NCBI GenBank assembly: GCA_018136815.1
Contig: CM030936.1
Span: forward strand, 248,001-312,000
Reading direction: 5' to 3'
Source of the DNA: Isochrysis galbana
Taxonomy: Eukaryota > Haptophyta > Isochrysidales > Isochrysidaceae
Length of the DNA: 64,000 bases
The notes beneath the pieces were generated by a model, which was not told where the DNA came from, did not search any database, and was given only the letters and a program-made list of their open reading frames with translations. Shown piece by piece: positions 55,270 to 63,837 of the stretch (position 1 is the first letter of the stretch; every line of letters begins with the position of its first letter). Both the position numbers and the translations under genes were made by a program.

Positions 55270-56364
55270 ATGGCCTCGCTCTTCTCGGCCTCCGCGTGTG
55301 AAGCGCTGCGCAAGCACGACTGGGCGGTTGTAGACGATGCGCTCGACGATGCGCTCGCGCTCCGCATCCGAGGAGAGGTGGTCGCATTGCACGCAGGGGG
55401 CGCGCTGCGTGCCCACCGGTTCGGCTTCCGTTCGGCAGCTGGCCGCGCGCCTGAGCTCTTCACCAAGCCGCACATTTTTGAGGCCGAACTGAGCGATTCA
55501 GGGGCGGGCGGGCTGGTCGATGCGCTCCGCCCGCTCCGCCTCGCCCATCATGCCGCCGAGGCGCTGCCTGAGTGGCACATCGCTCATGGCGGTGACGGAC
55601 CTGACGACCCGCTTGGGCTGGCGGGAGGCACCGTCAAGCTGCAGGCCAACGCAGGTGGCGGCGGCTGTTTCCCACTGCACTACGACAACGCGGGGAATGG
55701 CAACCGGCGAGTGCTCACCTGCCTCCTTTACCTCAACCCCGACTGGCGCGAGGGCGACGGCGGCGAGCTGGAACTCGTGCCATGGTTGCAGCCAGCCGTG
55801 CGCATCGCACCGAGGCACAACCGCGTGGTCCTCTTCTCATCGGAGCGAGTCCTACACCGTGTACTGCCTTCAGTTGCGAGGCGATATTGCTTGACTGTTT
55901 GGCTGCACAGCGAGAACTGTGAGGGTGATGCGCCTGTCCGCCTTCCACATGAAGGCGACGCGCCGAGACTGCGTGAAGCGCTGCGTAATTTGGCCGGCTC
56001 AGCAGCACAGCGCGTACTTTCACGTGCTGTATATGCTGAAGAATACGCGGAGTCGCTGCGCGAGTGCATGGGTGGCGCGCCTACGGGCCAGCTCGAGGCC
56101 ATGATATTTGCCCACGAGAAGCACGTCCATGCCAGCCGCGCGCACCCTGCCACTGCAGTAGCGGTCGAGGTAGCACGCGCGCTGCGCGACGAGGCGGCGG
56201 CACATGCCGCGGCTCATGAGGGGCTCACGGTGGGGCGGGGCGTCGCCGGGAAGGGCGAGCCATGTGCGAGCTTTGCCAAAGCAGCGTGCATGGGCGAGCA
56301 AATTGAGGCAAGCCTACAAGCGCTCGGCGCGCAAGCCGTCAGACTAAGGCTACGCTTGCTCTGA
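55270..56364 (+). CDS. 2-oxoglutarate/Fe(II) oxygenase, prolyl-4-hydroxylase (PHD/Egl-9) type
   Basis: Intronless, 364 residues. The double-stranded beta-helix carries the iron triad: FPLHYDN (His137, Asp139) and VLFSSERVLHRVLP (His196). An Arg follows in ARRYCLTVWLH (Arg204/205), the position that binds the 2OG carboxylate. YLNPDWREGDGGELEL between them is the characteristic P4H strand pair (typically LYLN..W....GGEL). The order and spacing follow the PHD/EGLN subgroup, which hydroxylates protein prolines and acts as an oxygen sensor in animals. The N-terminal ~60 residues (WAVVDDALDDALALRIRGEV) also fit that group. The C-terminal 110 residues are helical and unassigned. ATG context CCCGATGG. 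No signal peptide is seen, so it is probably cytosolic or nuclear. Confidence 0.87.
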   Translation: MASLFSASACEALRKHDWAVVDDALDDALALRIRGEVVALHAGGALRAHRFGFRSAAGRAPELFTKPHIFEAELSDSGAGGLVDALRPLRLAHHAAEALPEWHIAHGGDGPDDPLGLAGGTVKLQANAGGGGCFPLHYDNAGNGNRRVLTCLLYLNPDWREGDGGELELVPWLQPAVRIAPRHNRVVLFSSERVLHRVLPSVARRYCLTVWLHSENCEGDAPVRLPHEGDAPRLREALRNLAGSAAQRVLSRAVYAEEYAESLRECMGGAPTGQLEAMIFAHEKHVHASRAHPATAVAVEVARALRDEAAAHAAAHEGLTVGRGVAGKGEPCASFAKAACMGEQIEASLQALGAQAVRLRLRLL

Positions 56365-56371
56365 CTGTAGA

Positions 56372-56652
56372 ATCGTCGCCCTCGCGTCAGTCGGGGTTGA
56401 CGTAATGGAGGCAGGTGAGCACGCGCCGGTAACCTTCCCTGCGTTGTCGTAGTGCGATGGGAAACAGCCACTGCCACTCGCGTTGGCCTGCAGCTTGACG
56501 GTGCCTGCCGCCAGCCCAAGCGGGTAATCAGGTACGTCACCGCTGTGCGGAGCGCATCGAGCAGCCAGCCCGCCCCTGAATCCCTCAGTTCGGCCCCAAT
56601 AGTGTGCGGCTTGGTGAAGAGCTCAGGTGTGCGGCCAGCTGCCGATCGGGTG
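56372..56652 (-). pseudogene. inverted partial duplicate of the neighbouring 2OG oxygenase gene
   Basis: On the minus strand the sequence repeats 55430-55765 of the gene: GAGCTCTTCACCAAGCCGCA, GGGGCGGGCTGGCTGCTCGA, CTACGACAACGCAGGGAAGG and CTCACCTGCCTCCATTACGT. About 70 bp is missing in the middle (after the CTGCTCGATGCGCTCCGC block), there are frame changes, and the copy includes an in-frame TGA where the gene has TGG. The two copies form a tail-to-tail inverted repeat separated by only a few hundred bases. Confidence 0.85.
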
Positions 56653-57474
56653 CGGCCATTGTCAAGACTACCACCCGCCCTAGAACTCACAACGAGAGCG
56701 CTTCATGATGATGCGACAGAGGGGAAGGCGGGTGTGCGACCCATTCTCCATTATCCTCCTCGAGCCCCAATCCTTGCCGTCTCTTCCTCTCTCATGTTGC
56801 ACTACTGGCAAAGGCTCTTCACTCTTCCTCTCCTGGTTATCTTTGGCTTACAGTAGCAATTGGCCGCCGAGAAAAGACCTCCGTGGGGAAAGAAAAGGGG
56901 GAGTGGGGGGGTTCTGTCAGCCCCCCCCCCCACACACTCGCCCCTCGCGAGCTCTTATGGCTTATTCATATGGGCGCGCTTAGGTCGCGTTCCGTCGAAA
57001 GAGGACCATGTGAAGTGACCTTTCTCGCCGTTTTTGGCGCTTGCGGCTTGCGGCAACATTGGAGTTGGAGTTAGAAAAAAAATCTGAAGATTCCGGGCTA
57101 CACGCGGCCGACTACACGGTAAAGCCCCCCTTTCTGCACACCACTTGCAGAATGGGGGGTTCGGGGGCGGAGCCCCCGAAGGCGATTTCAACTACTATTA
57201 TAGTAGTTTGACGCATTTTTACTAGTGCAGAATCGCACCACTACTATAGCTCTCCCCCCGCGCCAGTCGCCATAGGCGTTTTTCTTCCCGAGTTGAAAAG
57301 TAAAAACTGGTTAGTAACATAGGTTTTCACGGCAGATCGCTGCGAGAGCGGGGGAAAGCGCACCCGTATCGCACCCGTATCGCGTATCATACCGTATCGC
57401 ACCCGTAGCGACATGCCCACCCGCCCCTTCAACGCGCAGGAGCTCGATGTTCACAGCCCGGAACTGCTACCATC
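56653..57474. other. no gene; hairpin repeats
   Basis: 57126-57170 holds CCCCCCTTTCTGCA...TGCAGAATGGGGGG and GGGGGCGGAGCCCCC palindromes. 57189-57208 is the hairpin CAACTACTA...TAGTAGTT followed by TGACGCAT, again with a CAACTA start. 57355-57410 repeats CGCACCCGTAT four times. Confidence 0.5.
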
Positions 57475-57771
57475 ATGCATTCCCGAGGGAGGAGATTGAG
57501 AGGAGACAGCAAAATACATTGGGTGACAGCACGCCCACACAATGGCTGGCGGCAAGGGGGACGTCACTCGAAAGAGTGGCACCGACCCCGGCTGACCTGG
57601 GAACGGCCGCTGGTTTCTGAACGGCGGGCCGCCGTTCTCGGCGTGGGCGTCTACCAGGCCCTCTCGGGACGCGCCCTCATGCCGAGCCAAGGCGACGCCG
57701 TTCTCGTCGCGTACGTGGTGCTGCTCGGCCTCTCCTTCGGGGTGCTCGCGGGGGGGCTCATGGTAGGGTGA
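57475..57771 (+). CDS. possible small membrane protein
   Basis: The 98-codon frame ends in RAAVLGVGVYQALSGRAL followed by VLVAYVVLLGLSFGVLAGGL, a convincing transmembrane helix. An alternative frame from 57541 (MAGGKGDVTRKSGTDP) could be a first exon joined to the same hydrophobic segment. No family is recognised, and a frame with one helix can arise by chance in GC-rich DNA. Confidence 0.3.
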   Translation: MHSRGRRLRGDSKIHWVTARPHNGWRQGGRHSKEWHRPRLTWERPLVSERRAAVLGVGVYQALSGRALMPSQGDAVLVAYVVLLGLSFGVLAGGLMVG

Positions 57772-58315
57772 GACTCCCCGCGGGAGGGGAAGAAACCGGA
57801 GGGAAAGGAGACCAGATGAAGGCAAGTCGCCTACTCGCACATCGTCGCCCTCTCGTTCGCATGCGCGTACAAGTGGTAGTGTCATGCCTTTGACCTTCCT
57901 CTCTTGCCAGGGAGAAGGAGGCGAAGGAGGGGGCTGGGGCGCTGGGCGGCTTGGGGGGAGAGGGGGCTGGGCGGCCTGGGGGGGAGGGGGCTGGGGCACT
58001 GGACGGCTGGGGGAGGGCTCGGCGGCTGGGGAGGGGGGGGCGGGAGTTGGCGGCCGGGGGGGGGAGCTCGGCGGCGGGGGGATGGGAGGGGGTCGAGAAT
58101 AATCATACCGTCAGGGGGACCCAACCTTTTCACAAGCCGTGTGACCTTTTCACAAGCCGCTCCCTCCCCTCCTCCCCCCACCCCCACCCCCCACCCTCAC
58201 CCTTCGCCCCTCGCCCTTCACCCCTCGCCCTTCACCCCTCGCCCTTCACCTCTCGCTCGCCCGCCCCCGCACACTCCTTCCCTCCCAGGCCTCCACGTCT
58301 CTCTGCCGGTGTGCG
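57772..58315. other. G-rich then C-rich spacer
   Basis: 57900-58095 is (GGGGGCTGGG / GCGGC)-type low complexity; 58150-58300 repeats CGCCCTTCACCCCT about four times. The latter forms the pyrimidine-rich leader of the ORF at 58316. A CTTTTCACAAGCCG direct repeat occurs at 58127 and 58146. Confidence 0.6.
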
Positions 58316-58753
58316 ATGTTGTCACTGCTCGGACGGGACGAGCTCGCGGTGCTCGCGGCGCTGCTCCCCGACGTGCGCGACCGTGTGGCCCTCGCGGTAG
58401 CGTACCCGCCGTTCGGAACTCACCTGGGCCAAGGTCGGCTGGTCGTGCGCCAGGCGCGGTGGCTACGGGTCCCGCTCTTTCGGCGGTTGGGCGTCCTCAA
58501 GCAGGAGCTCGAGATGCTGGACTACGAGGCGGAGCACGTCCGAAGATTGTCGTTGCTCATGTGCTTGCTGTCCAATCTTCGCTCTCTGACTCTTCGTCCG
58601 GCGCGCATCGAAAAAAAGCACTTGGAGTGTCTCGGTCTGGAGGATGCGTGTTCCATGCTCTCCGACGTGCTCGCGTTAGGGGCGTGCAGTGAGCTAGAGC
58701 GGCTGGTGGTGGAGGAGGGTATGCCGCCGAGGTCGCTTCACCGCCTGTGCGCT
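58316..58753 (+). pseudogene. F-box/leucine-rich-like ORF interrupted by a mobile element
   Basis: 146 codons from MLSLLGRDELAVLAALLPDV, an F-box-like helical start, followed by leucine-spaced segments (RRLSLLMCLLSNLRSLTLRP and CSELERLVVEEGMPPRSLHR). The frame then runs into the CAACTA-headed element at 58754. Beyond the element, after the second copy of the 16-bp target duplication (59615-59630), the frame meets a stop within four codons. Either the gene ended near the insertion or the remainder was lost. The family assignment is tentative. Confidence 0.5.
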
Positions 58754-59630
58754 CAACTAAGATTATACTTAGTTCGCCCATGGGGGGGCACGAGCCCCCC
58801 TCTCTCTCCACTCCTCCCCTGCCATGGGGGAGGAACCACCCACTCTCCTGGCACGCCTGATGGCTTGCCAGGAGCACACTGCCCTGCTGACCCATTCCTC
58901 TCCCCACAGGCACGCCTGATTCGCCCGCCCTGGCCTGTCGTGGCCAGCCCATCCCTCTGACCAGCCCCTCCTCCCCCTGGGCCCCCCTGTTCAGGACCCC
59001 CCAGCCAGCTCCAGTCGACCCGCAGGGGCTCGGAGCGCCAGCGAGGGAGAGGCAGGAGGGGCCAGGGCCATGCCCCAGCCTCACCTGCCCCCTGAGCTGC
59101 GCTCCCAGGCCCCTGCTGGCCACCTGGGGACCTGAAGAGGGGCCGCAGGCGCGCGCCATGGGCCCCCGCCGCAGGGAAGAGAGGAGGAAAAGGGAAGAGG
59201 GAGGGAAGAGGAAGGCAGAAACGTGTCTTCTCGCCCCGTTTGGGTAAGAGAAGACGGGGGCGCCAGAGCCAGGAGGGAAGGGCCGCGGCTCGCCGCGGCC
59301 ACTCGCTCTAGCGAGGGAGATTAGCGCTTCTGGGCTCCTATCTCACGAATGCCCCCCCCCCCCGCGCGTTGCTTTTACCCGAAAGGGGATTTCCCCCAGC
59401 GTGGACTCGAGGAGAGGACGCGCTGGGGTGCGCGGGGTCGGTGCATGCGCTGGGGGGAGGACAAATATCGAGGGGAGGGCGGAGGGGGCAGTGCCCCCAC
59501 CCCCCGGTATCACCCGGACACCTGGCCCGTCAGGCATGGCGGGATTCCGGGACTGAGACGTTATGTCCAATTAGCTAGTGGGGTTGGCTAGGATATAACA
59601 TTGATTATTATTTATCACCGCCTGTGCGCT
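58738..59630. repeat. 16-bp target-site duplication pair
   Basis: TCACCGCCTGTGCGCT is present at 58738-58753 and 59615-59630, perfect and immediately next to the element ends. Length and perfection fit target-primed reverse transcription rather than cut-and-paste transposition (usually 2-9 bp). Confidence 0.9.
58754..59614 (+). mobile_element. hairpin-headed non-autonomous element, B subtype, full length (861 bp)
   Basis: It starts CAACTAAG; AACTAAG (58755-58761) pairs with CTTAGTT (58768-58774). Next come CGCCCATGG, the GGGGGGGCACGAGCCCCCC palindrome, CTCTCTCCACTCCTCCC, a GC-rich body and a 3' end AGTGGGGTTGGCTAGGATATAACA with an AT tail (TTGATTATTATTTA). No protein domain is encoded in either direction. 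Bounded by a perfect 16-bp duplication. Other copies: 21883-21127 (minus, complete) and 30894-31150 (partial). Confidence 0.85.
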
Positions 59631-59775
59631 TCTTTCAAATAATTTTCAAAAAGTTTCATCTTTCGCATGGAAGTGCGGGGAGGGTGGTGGAAGTCACGAG
59701 GTGGGGGGCAGTCAAGGGGGGGGGGGGGGCAGTAGAAGTCACAATTGTAAAACGGGGACGGTAGAAGTCCCGCGC
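59631..59775. other. short spacer with G run
   Basis: Contains a run of 13 or so G around 59718-59730 and repeated GGTGGAAGTC/GTAGAAGTC(C/A) words. Confidence 0.5.
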
Positions 59776-60340
59776 CTTTGTCAGGTCTAGATTCCATGTT
59801 TCCTCCTTTCGGCTTTCGGGTAATCTTGACCTAAAGGAGCCAGGTCGCCTGTCGCTTGCCGTGCTTGTCTCAGGCTCTCGGGGTGCCCGGGGTGCCTTGT
59901 GAAGGCTTGTTTAGCTTCTTGCAAGGCTTGTCGTTTCTCATTGGGTTTTGCCGGTTCTTTCTTGGGACTTCCTAACTTTCGTTGTCGTCTAGGCCTGTTC
60001 TTCGTAGGTTCTGCTTGGCCTGGTTAGGGTTTCGTTGTCTTCCCGCGTTTGGCGTTCGCGTTGGCGTGCGGAAATTTCCTCTCACATTCCCTAGGTCCGC
60101 TACCCTTGGCTTGTAAGTTCTTGCTTCTTTCTTCTCGGTCAAGGTATTTTGGCGAGCGAGTCGGTTGCTCTATCCACTCGAGATTTGAGGTTTAATTTGC
60201 CATCTCCCCTTGGAGATCAGTGTAGGTTCGCTTCTTAGTTAGGTGAGGGAATCTTTCCCCTTGACCCTTGATGCAAGTTACATGCAAGCCCTGGGCCCCT
60301 TTGGTGTTTCTCTCCCTTGGTTGGCTACTCAGGGTTGTTG
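59776..60340 (+). repeat. 5'- and 3'-truncated solo copy of the gypsy LTR
   Basis: Corresponds to about 4820-5365 of the left LTR-type repeat (TTTGTCAGGTCTAGATTCCA through TACTCAGGGTTGTT). It carries several small insertions (for example GGGTGCCCGG and a doubled TCGGCTTTCGG), so it is older than the two copies at 4.7 and 12.1 kb. It breaks off into a G-rich run at 60350. Confidence 0.85.
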
Positions 60341-61397
60341 CAAGCGCGCGGGGGGGGGGGGGGGGGGGGAAGGGCGCGGAAGGGGACAGTCGGGCATGGG
60401 CAAGCGCAAAGCGCAAGCAAAGGGAGAGCAGCGACGGCACCAGATGCCAGATGCCAGATGAGCAGATGAGACAGAGATATATGAGGTGGGCGCGGAAAGG
60501 GAAAGGGGAAAGGGGGGGGGGGGGAGGAAATCTGCGGAGGGGGGGGAGGGGATCTGCGGAGGGGAGGGGAGGAAATCTGCCGGGGGGGGGGGGGATCTGA
60601 ATGCGAGGGGCCCAGTTCTGCCGTTCTGCCACCTCCATTATTTAAACGCGTGGACAATTACCGCGTAACGGTAAGTAAAATAAAACTCAAATCTTCGAAT
60701 TTCGAGACGAAAATCGGCGAACCAGGACTTGAGTCCAGGGAGAATCCGAATCTGCACACCTTTCGCGACCACGACGAACATAGAAGACGGTCTATCGAAG
60801 AAGGCTCGTGCTCGTGCTCATGCCGACGAAATATTCATGCCAAAAGGGCTGAATCTGAATACATATACAACACAACACAGTGGCAAAAACAGAAGGCTTT
60901 CAAAAGGGGCCATTACCACCATGTTTAACACCTTGCACCTTGCGGCAAAATTGCTACATAGACTGTTAGTGTTAGTGCCCGAGGCATTAACACTATCAGG
61001 GTGGTAGTGCGTAGTGCCAAATGCTTGGGTGTTTGGGTGTTAACTGGTTCACAGCCCTAGTAACCTAGTAGTGTACGGGGGGAGTCGCCTAAGGGGGGGG
61101 GGGGGGATTGAGTAGGCGCCAAGAGGCGAACGAGCCACCAAGCACAGTACGAGCACCATGTCAGAAAGCAAAAGGCAAAAGGGGCGCTCATGAATCATGA
61201 ATTGAGCAGGCGTCGTGCTAGGGTCTAGGGTCTCAGGTTGAACGCGTGCTCAGGGATGCAGTAGGCACTCAGTTTCTTTGTACCCAGATGTAGGCGCTAG
61301 ACATTTGTGACAAGAAGTACACAATGCCACATGCAAGAAAAACGAAGCGGCGCAATGGCCATCGAGCGCAGTACCATGTCAACACGCAAAAAGCAAT
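60341..61397. other. no gene; G runs and repeats
   Basis: 60350-60370, 60512-60530 and 60581-60594 are G runs; GGAAATCTGCGGAGGGG / GGGATCTGCGGAGGGG is a short tandem. 60688-60758 repeats 51650-51722. No ORF has a domain. Confidence 0.5.
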
Positions 61398-61470
61398 AGC
61401 CACCAACCGGGCTCGAACCGGCGACCTTCCCCTTACTAAGGGGATGCACTGCCAACTGTGCTATGGTGGC
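61398..61470 (-). tRNA. tRNA-Thr (anticodon AGU), second copy
   Basis: Identical over all 73 bases to the gene at 52444, on the opposite strand. Same cloverleaf, loop TTAGTAA with anticodon AGT. On the minus strand it is followed by TATTGCTTTTTGCG, whose T5 run can end Pol III transcription. Immediately upstream (61471-61545) ATATACTCATGCTAT words occur, repeated at 61598. Confidence 0.95.
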
Positions 61471-61826
61471 ACATTTACGCTTGTACCCGTGAGCAGTCAA
61501 TTATATACTCATGCTATATATGTGCTGCCAACAGTGGTATGGTGGTATGGTCTATCTATGGTGGCATCGGTGTACCACAGCTTGAAGGAGCAGCGCCACA
61601 TATACTCATGCTATCCTGTTATTCGGAGTACAACTTCCATTTTCTTAGCCTGTGGTGCCTCTTGCTTGCCATTGGACGTTCATCGTTTAGATCAACAGCG
61701 AGGTCTCAAAAATAAAAATCTTGAATGTGAATGTGTATATTAGATACTAGGCCTGTCACTCATGCCTTTTAACCACTATTTTCCACCCCTCCTGGGTGTC
61801 CAAGGATTCCCCAGGGACCCCCCTTC
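61471..61826. other. no gene; short duplications
   Basis: ATACTCATGCTAT occurs at 61505 and 61602, and TGGTATGGTGGTATGGT and TATGGTGGCA repeat the sequence of the tRNA end (GCTATGGTGGCA) at 61552. This suggests slippage or partial duplication around the tRNA. Confidence 0.4.
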
Positions 61827-61880
61827 AACTATCGTTAAAACGATGGGGTCATGGCCATGGAGCGCGCCACGCTCCCCTCC
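61827..61880 (+). repeat. hairpin-headed element, A subtype
   Basis: CAACTATCGTT pairs with AACGATGG (61829-61846). Relative to the copies at 30242 and 50307, T-A is changed to G-C at the sixth stem position on both sides, keeping the pair. Then GGTCATGGCCATGGAGCGCGCC and ACGCTCCCC, as at 4010. Confidence 0.65.
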
Positions 61881-61910
61881 TCTCCCTCTCCCTCCGCCCC
61901 AACCTACTTT

Positions 61911-62222
61911 TTGTCGAACACGCGATGACTACAGACTCATAGGCAGAGGGCCGTTCGATCGAGCCGGCAGCTGACGCGGTCGTGGAAGGTTCGTTGGTTG
62001 TTGCTGGCGGGAAGATGTCTGACACATCATAGTAAGAGTCGGGTCTGAGAGTGTCTGCCATCGAGCGCTACGATGTCGAACACGCGATGACTACAGGCTC
62101 GTAGGCAGAGGGCCGTTCGATCGAGCCGGCAGCTGACGCGGCCGTGAAAGAGTCGTTGTTTGTTGCTGACGGGAAGATGTCTGAAAGGTCATGGTAGGAG
62201 TAGCTGTCAGTGTCTGCCATCG
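61911..62222 (-). repeat. tandem duplication of a ~155-bp coding-like unit
   Basis: Two units (about 61911-62066 and 62067-62222), roughly 85% alike. On the minus strand each opens with ATGGCAGACAC and encodes MADT, a Tyr/Asp-rich stretch (SYYDVSDIFP or SYHDLSDIFP), then AASAAGSIERPSAYE and VVIACST. Reading is kept open within both units by the changes between them, but a stop separates unit 2 from unit 1. Each may be a duplicated first exon of a small gene. The family is unknown. Confidence 0.6.
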
Positions 62223-62700
62223 AGCGCTTCGAGCGGAGAGGTAGACTGAGGTTCAGAGGATTGCCACGCGTGGCGTCGGAGAGTAGAGACCCCTAAGGCC
62301 CACAACTACGTAAACAAGCCATATAAGAGATGTTTCTTTGCGCAGCACATGTGATGACTTGCAATCACGTTGTGCACGCCGTGCGTGGGCACGGCGCGAT
62401 GTGCATCGGCCCCCCCCTCGCGGGGGCGCCGTGCGTGCGCATAGCAACTTCCAGGAAGGTACACGCCGTGCGTTCACTCTTTCCGCGGGGGAACTCTTGG
62501 CGCAGAGGGCGGTCGGGAACCACGGGGACACCCGCTGGGACCGGAAAATTATTACCGTATATGGCGAGAACATTAACGTAAACAACTGGTATATCTATTG
62601 GTCTCTCTCCCCCCCCGGGTCCCCTCCCCCTCTCCCCCTCCCCCTCTCATCGACCTACCAGAGAGAGAAGGCTCCTACTTACTGCCTGCCTCCCGCCCGA
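62223..62700. other. no gene; GCCGTGCGTG(C/G)GCA repeats
   Basis: CACGCCGTGCGTGGGCACGG, GCGCCGTGCGTGCGCATAG and ACACGCCGTGCGTTC are degenerate versions of the GCACGCACGGCGTCCCCGCG word in the tandem array that follows (minus orientation). Confidence 0.45.
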
Positions 62701-62705
62701 GAGAA

Positions 62706-62955
62706 TTCTCATCATGCGCCTGACGAGACCCTTTTCTGCGCATCTGTGACGGCGTGGAAACTTTTCGATGCGCACGCACGGCGTCCCCGCGGGGGGCCCG
62801 AGATCAATCTCATCATGCGCCTGACGAGACCCTTTTCTGCGCATCCGTGACGGCGTGCGGAAACTTCCATGCGCACGCACGGCGTCCCCGCGGGGGATTG
62901 CACGGCGTGCGCTTGACGAAACCTGACGGCGTGCGGAAACTTTCCACGCACGGGA
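62706..62955 (+). repeat. tandem repeat, ~100-bp unit with GACGGCGTG.GGAAACTTTC
   Basis: Two nearly complete units (62708-62807, 62808-62905) and a partial third. Unit order: CTCATCATGCGCCTGACGAG, ACCCTTTTCTGCGCATC, GTGACGGCGTG(CG)GAAACTT and GCGCACGCACGGCGTCCCCG. GC-rich hairpins (CGCGGGG) end each unit. ORFs across it are by-products. Confidence 0.85.
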
Positions 62956-63837
62956 TGGGCGACTCACCAGGGTTTTCCCTCATTGTAGCTTGTGGGGAGT
63001 TATAATGTTATAATGGGAACCGGGGGTTTGCGAGGGGGGAAGATTTGAAGGGGTGCATATGCGTATGTGTCTGTGGTATTAGCACAAGGCGAACGGGCAG
63101 GTGCAGGTGCGCTGAGGGGTGACGTGCTGAGAGTACCGGGCTAGTGGGAGTAGTTGTACTAACGCTCAGGTTCTATTATATAGTAGTAGATAAATATCTA
63201 TATCTAGGTGACTCAACTTTGTTTGAAGATTAAAAGTAGTGCTGTACACACGTGCTCGGCATTCTTAGCCTACAATCTACTAATGGTGACTAGGATAGTT
63301 TCCGATCGTTCACAATTGCCATCTTGATAGATAATAGATAGCAATAATTCCAGCGTGATCTTCATAGATATAGATAGCTGAAAAGCCGGGTGGATAGGTA
63401 GATAGCTAGCTATCTTCTATTTTTATCTTATTCCACTCCCACTCCATATTGTATGTATGATTTAGTGTTTAGTGAATTTTTGTCTGTGTAGAGTTTAGAC
63501 ATTGTGAATGACGTGCATTAACGTGTATGTGGAGCGATGCCTAGAGCCTAGCCCAGACTGTAGGGATGCCCGGGGCGGGTATGTCGCCCTCCACAGAGTA
63601 CTGCGCACGTCCCTTCACCTCCCCGCATTGGCGTAAGGCGCCATTGCATTAGGGGTACATGCTTGCGAGGAGGAAGGCGTCCTAAATCAACAACCCACCT
63701 ACGTCTCATCCAGATACCATTGAGTGATCTCCCAATGGTCATTGGGCATTCCTAATATTGGTGTTGATGGGTTGGTTTCGAGCGACACCGTACACCATTA
63801 ATACACAGGCGCGGTAATGCGAGATGCGCTTCCGCGT
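62956..63837. other. AT-richer spacer with a dispersed 3' module
   Basis: 63095-63172 is the CGGGCAGGTGC...CTGAG, TACCGGGCTAGTGGGAGTAG, ACTAACGCTCAG module also found at 33339 and 45417. 63180-63440 is AT-rich with TATCTA/GATAGATAG words. A minus-strand 64-codon ORF (63548-63742) has no domain. Confidence 0.5.
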
